Source: an uncultured Eubacteriales bacterium
GTDB taxonomy: Bacteria > Bacillota > Clostridia > HGM11514
Length of the DNA: 20,893 nt
Direction of reading: 5' to 3'
Assembly (NCBI GenBank): GCA_902492655.1
Contig: CABUMF010000035.1
Coordinates: 1 to 20,893, forward strand
In this document: positions 15,257 through 20,893 of the stretch, in pieces
How the letters are laid out: the number at the start of each line of letters is the position of its first letter
Position numbering within the stretch: position 1 is the first letter of the stretch
Notes under the pieces: generated by a model
Databases searched by the model: none
Told to the model about the DNA's origin: nothing
What the model saw: only the letters and a program-made list of their open reading frames with translations
Made by a program: the position numbers and the translations under genes

Positions 15257-15282
15257 TATGCCCTCTGTAAGGAGGTTTAATT

Positions 15283-16815
15283 ATGTTATTGAAGCTTCTC
15301 ATGTTGGTCGCATTCTTTGCAGTTATGGTTGCTATCGGCATATATTGCCGACGCCATGCAACGGATGTAAACGGGTTTGTGCTCGGCGGTCGTTCGGTAG
15401 GCCCGTGGCTTACTGCTTTTGCTTACGGTACTTCCTATTTCTCTGCCGTAATTTTTATCGGCTATGCGGGACAGTTCGGTTGGAAGTTCGGTATTGCTTC
15501 AACATGGATCGGTATCGGTAACGCTATTATCGGTTCCCTTTTGGCTTGGGTTGTGCTCGGCAGAAGAACAAGATTGCTTACTCAGTATCTTGATACCGCC
15601 ACAATGCCTGAGTTTTTCGGAAAAAGATACAAGAGCAAGGCACTTAAGGTTGGAGCTTCGGCTATTGTTTTTGTTTTTCTTATTCCTTACACAGCTTCAC
15701 TTTATAACGGTCTTTCAAGATTGTTCGGTATGGCGTTTGATATCAACTATTCAGTTTGCGTAATAGCAATGGCTGTGCTTACCTGCATTTATGTGGTTGC
15801 CGGCGGATACATGGCAACTGCAATTAATGACTTTATACAGGGTATTGTAATGCTTTTCGGTATCGTTGCCGTTATTTTAGCCGTTCTTTCTCAAAACGGT
15901 GGTTTTGTGAAATCTCTCGAATCTCTTGCCAATGTTGAGGCAGATGTTCCGGGTGTTTTCAACTCGTTTTTCGGCCCCGATCCGCTGAATCTCTTATTTG
16001 TTGTTATACTTACTTCCCTCGGAACATGGGGACTTCCTCAGATGGTTCAGAAGTTCTACGCAATAAAGAGCGAAAAGGCAATCAGCAAAGGTACAGTTAT
16101 TTCCACAATTTTTGCTGTTGTGGTTGCGGGCGGATGCTATTTCCTCGGCGGTTTCGGAAGACTTTTCTCCGATAAGCTTAATGTTGTTAACGGTTTGCCT
16201 TCCCTTGGCTATGACTCGATTATTCCTACCATGATTTCGGGATTGCCCGAAATATTAATAGGAATTGTTGTAATTTTGGTTCTTTCGGCTTCGATGTCAA
16301 CATTGTCTTCACTTGTTTTGGCGTCAAGCTCTACTTTGGCACTTGACTTTATTAACGGTACTGTCGTTAAGAACATGAGCGAAAAAGCTCTTGTTAAAGT
16401 AATGAGAGTATTTATCGTTGTGTTCATTGCGATTTCTGCCGGGATTGCGATAGTCCAGTACAACAGCAATGTGACATTTATTGCAGATTTAATGGGTATT
16501 TCTTGGGGTGCGCTTGCAGGCTCCTTCCTTGCACCCTTCCTTTACGGACTGTATTGGAAAAAAACCACAAAGGCATCATGCTGGGTTAGCTTTATATTCG
16601 GTTCTGTTATTATGATTCTCAATATGCTCTTCAGAGGAAGCTTCCCCGCACTCCTTCAATCACCGATCAACTGCGGCGTAATTGCAATGCTCGGAGGTCT
16701 TGTGATTGTTCCTGTAGTAAGCTTATTTACCAAAAAGCCCGAATTTGACGAAGATATTTTCTCGTGTTACGAAAAAACGGTAACAGTCCATGCCAAGGAT
16801 TCGCTTGGCGAATAA
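15283..16815 (+). CDS. Sodium:solute symporter family transporter
   Basis: This 510-residue integral membrane protein of the SSS family (same superfamily as PutP and vSGLT) has about 13 hydrophobic segments. The family marks are LGGRSVGPWLTAFAYGTSYFS near residues 34-54, GGYMATAINDFIQGIVML near 173-190, and ASMSTLSSLVLASSS near 339-353, whose Ser/Thr residues match the sodium site in the family. AAGGAGG at 15269-15275 is 7 nt before the ATG. The gene lies directly behind a T-box that appears to read tyrosine codons, so tyrosine or a related aromatic compound is the favoured substrate. The family also carries proline, sugars, carboxylic acids and vitamins, so the substrate is inference only. 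The ligase gene follows after 27 nt and probably shares the transcript. Confidence 0.9.
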   Translation: MLLKLLMLVAFFAVMVAIGIYCRRHATDVNGFVLGGRSVGPWLTAFAYGTSYFSAVIFIGYAGQFGWKFGIASTWIGIGNAIIGSLLAWVVLGRRTRLLTQYLDTATMPEFFGKRYKSKALKVGASAIVFVFLIPYTASLYNGLSRLFGMAFDINYSVCVIAMAVLTCIYVVAGGYMATAINDFIQGIVMLFGIVAVILAVLSQNGGFVKSLESLANVEADVPGVFNSFFGPDPLNLLFVVILTSLGTWGLPQMVQKFYAIKSEKAISKGTVISTIFAVVVAGGCYFLGGFGRLFSDKLNVVNGLPSLGYDSIIPTMISGLPEILIGIVVILVLSASMSTLSSLVLASSSTLALDFINGTVVKNMSEKALVKVMRVFIVVFIAISAGIAIVQYNSNVTFIADLMGISWGALAGSFLAPFLYGLYWKKTTKASCWVSFIFGSVIMILNMLFRGSFPALLQSPINCGVIAMLGGLVIVPVVSLFTKKPEFDEDIFSCYEKTVTVHAKDSLGE

Positions 16816-16842
16816 TACTTATTTTGAAAGGTAAATGCGAAA

Positions 16843-18477
16843 ATGGTAATTACAGAATTGCTTGAAAGAAATGCAAAGCTTTACGGTGATGAGATCAGCC
16901 TTGTTGAGATCAATCCGTCCGAGCAACGCGACAATGCGGTTACTTGGCGTGATTTTGAGCTAATTGAATCAAGCGATGCCGGCATATACAGAAGAGAAAT
17001 GACCTGGAAAGAATTTGATGTAAAAGCAAATCGTTTTGCAAATCTTTTGTTGACGCGCGGCGTAAAAAAAGGGGACAAGGTAGCAATACTGCTCATGAAC
17101 TGTCTTGAGTGGCTTCCCATTTATTTCGGAATATTAAAAACAGGAGCTCTTGCTGTTCCGATGAACTATCGGTATTCGTCCGATGAAATAAAGTATTGCC
17201 TTGAACTCGCAGAATGTGATGCTTTGGTGTTCGGTCCCGAGTTTACGGGGCGTGTCGGGGCGGTTTATTCTTCGTGTGAAAGACTCAAGAATATTTTCTT
17301 TGTGGGAAGCGATTGCCCTTCCTTTGCCGACAGTTATGATAAGATGACAAATTATTGTTCATCGACCGTACCTCCCGTTTTTCTTACGGAGGACGACGAT
17401 GCGGCTATCTATTTTTCCTCGGGAACAACAGGATTTCCCAAGGCGATACTTCACGCACACAGGGCACTGATTTCGTCATGCAGAACCGAGCAGATGCATC
17501 ACGGTCAAACAAGGGAAGATGTTTTTCTCTGCATCCCGCCCCTTTACCATACCGGGGCAAAAATGCATTGGTTCGGTAGCCTGATTTCAGGAAGCAAGGC
17601 TGTAATATTAAGAGGTGTTAAGCCCAAGTGGATTTTCAAAGCCATTTCCGATGATAAAGCTACAATCGTGTGGCTTCTTGTACCGTGGGTTCAGGATATT
17701 TTGGATTCTATTGATAGGGGAGAGCTTAACCCCGACGATTACAGGCTCGGTCAGTGGAGGCTTATGCATATCGGTGCACAGCCTGTTCCTCCAAGCCTTA
17801 TTAAACGCTGGAAACAGCATTTCCCAAATCATCAATATGATACCAATTACGGCTTGAGCGAGTCTATAGGTCCCGGATGTGTTCATCTCGGTGTTGAAAA
17901 CATAGATAAGGTGGGCGCAATAGGTAAGGCAGGTTATCTTTGGGAAACCGATATTGTTGACGAAAAAGGAATTTCCGTTAAAAACGGCGATGTCGGCGAG
18001 CTCATTGTTAAAGGCCCCGGCGTTATGAAATGCTACTATAATAATAAGAAGGCAACGGAAGAATCGTTAAAGAACGGCTGGCTTTACACGGGCGATATGG
18101 CAAAGCAGGATGAAGACGGTTTTATATATCTTGTGGACAGGAAAAAGGATGTAATTATCACAGGCGGAGAAAATCTCTATCCCGTTCAGATTGAGAATTT
18201 TATCAGAGCTCACGATGCTGTTAAGGATGTTGCCGTTATCGGCCTTCCGGATGAACGCCTCGGTGAAATTGCTGCGGCAATAATCGAACTGAAAGAAGGC
18301 GCTTCATGCACCGAAGAAGATATTCTTACTTTTTGTGAAGAAATGCCGAGATATAAAAGACCTAAGAAGATTATTTTTGCCGATGTTCCGAGAAATCCCA
18401 CAGGTAAAATCGAAAAGCCGAGGCTTAGAGAAATCTATTGCGGCGGCAGATTGGTTGAGGCTCAGACAACTAAATAA
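16843..18477 (+). CDS. AMP-forming acyl-CoA ligase (ANL superfamily)
   Basis: This 544-residue enzyme should activate a carboxylic acid to an acyl-adenylate and then to a CoA thioester. Motifs are complete: phosphate loop SSGTTGFPKA (192-201), YGLSES in the middle, YTGDMAKQDEDGFIYLVDRK with the following DVIITGGENLYPVQIE at the hinge, and the C-terminal RNPTGKIEK with catalytic Lys522. The N-terminal region carries a stretch of about 30 residues (SEQRDNAVTWRDFELIESSD, then AGIYRREMTWKEF) between the first helix and the usual TWKEF block, which is longer than in many relatives. No membrane segment or carrier-protein domain is fused. A GAAAGG ribosome binding site lies upstream of the ATG. It shares the T-box transcript with the symporter. 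The acid is unknown; an aromatic acid made from or related to tyrosine is one possibility. Confidence 0.9.
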   Translation: MVITELLERNAKLYGDEISLVEINPSEQRDNAVTWRDFELIESSDAGIYRREMTWKEFDVKANRFANLLLTRGVKKGDKVAILLMNCLEWLPIYFGILKTGALAVPMNYRYSSDEIKYCLELAECDALVFGPEFTGRVGAVYSSCERLKNIFFVGSDCPSFADSYDKMTNYCSSTVPPVFLTEDDDAAIYFSSGTTGFPKAILHAHRALISSCRTEQMHHGQTREDVFLCIPPLYHTGAKMHWFGSLISGSKAVILRGVKPKWIFKAISDDKATIVWLLVPWVQDILDSIDRGELNPDDYRLGQWRLMHIGAQPVPPSLIKRWKQHFPNHQYDTNYGLSESIGPGCVHLGVENIDKVGAIGKAGYLWETDIVDEKGISVKNGDVGELIVKGPGVMKCYYNNKKATEESLKNGWLYTGDMAKQDEDGFIYLVDRKKDVIITGGENLYPVQIENFIRAHDAVKDVAVIGLPDERLGEIAAAIIELKEGASCTEEDILTFCEEMPRYKRPKKIIFADVPRNPTGKIEKPRLREIYCGGRLVEAQTTK

Positions 18478-18483
18478 AATGAT

Positions 18484-18521
18484 AAGGACGGCAAAAGAGC
18501 CGTCCTTTAGTTTTGCTTTTT
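18484..18521. terminator. Hairpin terminator shared by convergent genes
   Basis: AAGGACGGC (18484-18492) pairs with GCCGTCCTT (18499-18507). Downstream on the + strand are TTTAGTTTTG and CTTTTT; on the - strand the hairpin is followed by ATCATTTTATTT. It lies between the ligase stop (18477) and the stop of the - strand gene (18507), so it can end transcription from both sides. Confidence 0.82.
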
Positions 18522-18680
18522 GACGATTTTGTATTCGTCATCTGCATTAAAATAGGGGCACTCAAATTTATGTCCCGACAAAAATCTCATCATCTCATCC
18601 TCGTCCAGATTTACCAAGCATACATAACATTCCCAGTCATCATCGTATTTGTAGTACGCACACATTTCGCAACTGTTCAT
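18507..18680 (-). CDS. Small cysteine-rich protein, DUF6472-like
   Basis: This gene encodes 57 residues on the - strand: MNSCEMCAYYKYDDDWECYV, then CLVNLDEDEMMRFLSGHKF, then ECPYFNADDEYKIVKKQN. Five cysteines (4, 7, 18, 21 and 41) form two CxxC pairs plus a CPYF motif, which suggests a small metal-binding fold. I recognise the pattern as the very common clostridial DUF6472 family (NxDEDEMxRF and CPYF...DDEYKIVKKQ), whose function is unknown. AAAGGAGA (18687-18694 read on the - strand) lies 6 nt before the ATG. The family match, the good binding site and the conserved acidic and cysteine pattern all support a real gene. It converges on the acyl-CoA ligase gene and shares its terminator. Confidence 0.88.
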   Translation of the reverse strand: MNSCEMCAYYKYDDDWECYVCLVNLDEDEMMRFLSGHKFECPYFNADDEYKIVKKQN

Positions 18681-18789
18681 AATTTATCTCCTTTCCGCCG
18701 CTCCTTGCGGCATTGTTTGTCATTTATCCGAAAAATAAAACAATATTAACAATTCCCGATTAATTTTATTGAGTTTATCGGTATATACG

Positions 18790-18818
18790 ATTATATCACA
18801 ATATCTGATGATTTTCCA
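18790..18818 (-). promoter_or_regulatory. Likely promoter of the small - strand gene
   Basis: Read on the - strand, TATAAT occupies 18795-18790, preceded by TGA (an extended -10). A weak -35 TGGAAA at 18818-18813 lies 17 bp further upstream. Transcription would start near 18783, leaving a leader of about 100 nt that contains a GCCGC/GCGGC hairpin at 18697-18711 just before the ribosome binding site. Confidence 0.5.
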
Positions 18819-18903
18819 TGTTTTTTTCTTTAATTTTAAAAAAATATAATCTGCCTCTCATGCAAAATGATACAACTAATGAATAATTATGCGTAAAATA
18901 AGG

Positions 18904-18938
18904 TGCGAAAAAGATTATCGTTAGTTAAGACTATGCTT
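18904..18938 (+). repeat. Upstream copy of a 35-nt repeat (signal-peptide coding remnant)
   Basis: This copy matches 19221-19255 at 32 of 35 bases, including the first 23 in a row. Preceded by G, it would read GTG and then RKRLSLVKTMLAEQEN followed by TGA, so it looks like the first dozen codons of a secreted-protein gene broken off after about 17 codons. No good ribosome binding site or promoter precedes it, so expression is unlikely. Confidence 0.9.
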
Positions 18939-19146
18939 GCAGAACAGGAAAATTGAGTAAATTTCCTCGATTTTAGTCAACGCTTACGGGAATATCTTTT
19001 TATATTTTGAATTAAAATTGACTTTGTTATATCTGTTTTTTGTGCATTTTTGTTTTAATTTTCTATGAATAACATAAGTTTATTTTTTTATTGCTGGTTT
19101 TTTACATAATATCATACTTTGGTGCTATTTTACAGTACTATTTTAG

Positions 19147-19175
19147 TTGACTTTTTAAACATAATATGTTACAAT
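19147..19175 (+). promoter_or_regulatory. Promoter of the secreted-protein gene
   Basis: TTGACT at 19147-19152 and TACAAT at 19170-19175 are 17 bp apart, and TGT directly precedes the -10 (extended form). Transcription should start near 19182, about 38 nt before the ATG, with AAGGAGG at 19206-19212. Confidence 0.85.
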
Positions 19176-19219
19176 CATCATGAAAGTTAAACTTGTCAAT
19201 AATTTAAGGAGGAATTAAA

Positions 19220-20893
19220 ATGCGAAAAAGATTATCGTTAGTTCTGGCTATGCTTATGATTTTAAGCATGATCAGTATTCCGTCTGTAATGGCAGCAGAT
19301 GTTTCGGCAATCAGTATTACCGAAAACCAGAGCTTCTATTGCGGCGAGGAAAGAAATGCCGTACCCCTTACAGTTAAGGGTATTTTGGCATCGGACGGTA
19401 GTGAGATTGACCTTACCGGCGATTCGGAGATTACATATTCAAGCTCCGATGAAGAAATTTTCAGGTTTGAAGGAAACAAGCTTTCCTCAACCGGGAAAAA
19501 CGGTATGGCTGTTATCTCTGCCACATACGGCGGGCATACCGCTAAAATTGTGATGACACATCAGCCTGCACAAACCACGGCCGGTCAGCCGATCGCTCCT
19601 GATGTAAATGTTTCCAATTACACAAACTCGGAGTACATCACAACCGGCACACCGGGCACAGCGGAAGGCGGTCACTATGACGGCAGTGCTTTCAGTAACT
19701 GGCCCAATAACTGGACGCTTGTTCTTATGAGAAAATCCTATGCCAGAGATAATGATCCGGCTAATATTTCTACCAGTATGACAACCAGATGGTTTGACAG
19801 CGGATACCGTTCCATTGGCGGCTGGTTCTATGATGACGGAGTTAGTACTCACAATCAGGGATTTCAAAGAGTAGTGCTTTCAGACTCTGCACTTTCTCAT
19901 CAGTCGGGTAATTTCCAGGACGACTACGGCTATGGAAAATTCGTAGAGAAGTGGGAAGGAATGAATTCCTGGATGTGTCTAAATACCGTAACATTATACG
20001 GTAGTAAAGACTACTATGTAAACGGTTCGTCTTTTGGCGGAAATTACACAAACATAAAGCCGAGAACAAAGGGTTGGCATCAGATGATTGTTTCTCTTGA
20101 AAAGAACATTGATGCCGAATACGGCTGGTCCGTATATACATATTTTGACGGGGAATTGTTAGGCGTTAAGGATGTTGTTCCCTCAGAAGAAATTCTTACT
20201 CCCGGTGCTGCTGACTGCAATACTTGGGCAGGAATGGAAGTAAGATGTTTCTGGGAAGCCGCTTCTTTGAACCACATGGATGATATGATTCTTATGGGTT
20301 CTTTGGAGAAGGAGGTTGAGCCTACCGCTCCCTCAGTTTCAAGACTTATAATTGACGGCGTTGCAATGGAGGGTAACACCCTTACGGCTAATGCCAAAAT
20401 TGATGATGTTAACGGAGATAAGCTTGATGAAGCTCTCTATTCTTGGGAAGCATCCGATGACGGCAATACATGGACGGCTATCAGCGGAGAAACCTCAAAT
20501 ACGCTTGTGCTGACTGCAGATTATATCGGAAAGTACATCCGTGTAACCGTAACACCAATAAGTACGGTTGAGCCTAAAGTCGGCACTCCCGTAACTTCAG
20601 ATGCAACCGCAAAGGTTATCAAAAAGGTAATTCCTCCGACTGCAAAGGATGTTACGATTTCTGGAACTCCCGATACCGGTAAGCTTCTTACGGTAAGCTA
20701 TACCTACGAGAAGTCCGTAGACAACATCGCAGAAGGTGCAACAAAAATAGCTTGGGAAACATCAACCTCTGAAACCGGTACATATACTGAGGTTCAGAGC
20801 GGAAGCGCTAAGACCTATCAGATTAAGGCTGCCGATGCAAATAAGTACATAAGAGCAAAGGTTACTCCCGTAGATAATATGGGTAATGCAGGT
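19220..20893 (+). CDS. Large secreted multidomain protein with Ig-like repeats (partial)
   Basis: The frame is open for 558 codons and runs off the window, so the C-terminal end is missing. Residues 1-27 form a clear signal peptide (MRKRLSLVLAMLMILSMISI, then PSVMAAD, cleavage near Ala-Ala). About 28-115 resembles a bacterial Ig-like domain (SSDEEIFRFEG, then ISATYGG). About 125-367 is rich in Trp, Tyr and Gly with strand patterns such as GWHQMIVSLEKNID and YFDGELLGVKD, which suggests a concanavalin-like (LamG/lectin-type) beta-sandwich. From 368 there are at least two units of about 100 residues (starting PTAPSVSRLIIDG and PPTAKDVTISG) with the shared pattern of a strand, YSWEAS or IAWETS, and KYIRVTVTP or KYIRAKVTP. 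The gene has its own strong promoter and AAGGAGG 7 nt before the ATG. It probably acts at the cell surface in glycan or host binding; an enzyme domain or anchor may follow beyond the window. Confidence 0.88.
   Translation, partial: MRKRLSLVLAMLMILSMISIPSVMAADVSAISITENQSFYCGEERNAVPLTVKGILASDGSEIDLTGDSEITYSSSDEEIFRFEGNKLSSTGKNGMAVISATYGGHTAKIVMTHQPAQTTAGQPIAPDVNVSNYTNSEYITTGTPGTAEGGHYDGSAFSNWPNNWTLVLMRKSYARDNDPANISTSMTTRWFDSGYRSIGGWFYDDGVSTHNQGFQRVVLSDSALSHQSGNFQDDYGYGKFVEKWEGMNSWMCLNTVTLYGSKDYYVNGSSFGGNYTNIKPRTKGWHQMIVSLEKNIDAEYGWSVYTYFDGELLGVKDVVPSEEILTPGAADCNTWAGMEVRCFWEAASLNHMDDMILMGSLEKEVEPTAPSVSRLIIDGVAMEGNTLTANAKIDDVNGDKLDEALYSWEASDDGNTWTAISGETSNTLVLTADYIGKYIRVTVTPISTVEPKVGTPVTSDATAKVIKKVIPPTAKDVTISGTPDTGKLLTVSYTYEKSVDNIAEGATKIAWETSTSETGTYTEVQSGSAKTYQIKAADANKYIRAKVTPVDNMGNAG
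19221..19255 (+). repeat. Downstream copy of the 35-nt repeat, at the start of the secreted-protein gene
   Basis: This copy encodes residues 1 to about 12 of the signal peptide in the intact gene. It lies 317 bp after the first copy in the same orientation. The match stops inside the signal peptide and does not include the upstream ribosome binding site. Confidence 0.9.

Larger units (their letters stand above)
18681..19219. other. AT-rich intergenic region with divergent promoters
   Basis: No supportable gene lies in these 539 bases. They hold the leader and likely promoter of the - strand gene (18687-18818), a 35-nt near-copy of the start of the downstream secreted-protein gene (18904-18938), and the promoter and ribosome binding site of that gene (19147-19212). 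The stretch 18940-19140 is very AT-rich and shows nothing I can interpret. Confidence 0.7.

Noticed and set aside
15258..15521. Possible reading frame starting at the ATG between the T-box terminator and the symporter
   Set aside because: It is out of frame with the symporter, has no ribosome binding site and encodes no recognisable protein. The AAGGAGG at 15269-15275 clearly serves the ATG at 15283.
18513..18749. Open frame of 78 codons on the + strand after the ligase gene
   Set aside because: It is the reverse of the DUF6472-like gene, starts with a non-ATG codon without a ribosome binding site, and overlaps the terminator region.
18845..18850. TATAAT before the upstream 35-nt repeat copy, as a possible promoter for the remnant
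   Set aside because: No acceptable -35 lies 16-18 bp upstream (only T-rich sequence), so it is probably chance in AT-rich DNA.
19018..19046. TTGACT at 19018-19023 as an extra promoter before the secreted-protein gene
   Set aside because: At the proper distance the -10 would be TGTGCA, which does not fit. The pair at 19147-19175 is far better.

Overview
The window looks like a chromosomal segment of an anaerobic Clostridia (Firmicutes), most likely a gut Ruminococcaceae/Oscillospiraceae-type organism. The evidence is a pyruvate:ferredoxin oxidoreductase, a T-box tRNA-sensing leader, strong AGGAGG-type ribosome binding sites, sigma-A type promoters, the ACT/DUF711 gene pair, and a small cysteine-rich DUF6472-type protein typical of clostridial genomes. 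Assignment below class level is inference. All genes but one lie on the + strand.

Layout. (1) 1-486 is the C-terminal end of PFOR, closed by a perfect terminator. (2) A promoter at 563-591 starts a very long, tightly packed run of genes to 14875: rlmB, an ACT-domain protein, a DUF711 protein, then a four-gene insert (PqqD-like protein, S24/S26 peptidase, ABC exporter, HPr-kinase-like protein), then alaS, a HIT hydrolase, thrC, a metallophosphoesterase, trigger factor, clpP and clpX. Several neighbours overlap by a few bases, and I saw no convincing terminator inside the run. It ends at a terminator after clpX. (3) A consensus promoter and a complete T-box leader with an apparent tyrosine (UAC) specifier precede a sodium:solute symporter and an acyl-CoA ligase, which end at a hairpin shared with a convergent small gene on the - strand. 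(4) About 540 bp of AT-rich DNA follows. It carries a stray copy of the first codons of the next gene, then a strong promoter and a large secreted multidomain protein that runs off the end of the window.

How the genes work together. Most are housekeeping: tRNA charging (alaS), ribosome maturation (rlmB), co-translational folding and proteolysis (tig-clpP-clpX), amino-acid synthesis (thrC) and pyruvate oxidation (PFOR).

The two parts that most deserve attention are these. First, the PqqD-peptidase-ABC-kinase cassette (3045-6291) has the recognition, cleavage and export parts of a ribosomal-peptide pathway, but no precursor peptide or maturation enzyme beside it. Second, the tyrosine-type T-box in front of a transporter plus a CoA ligase suggests a tyrosine-responsive uptake or aromatic-acid pathway. 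The duplicated signal-peptide segment upstream of the surface protein is a third, smaller oddity that hints at loss or shuffling of a paralogous surface gene.
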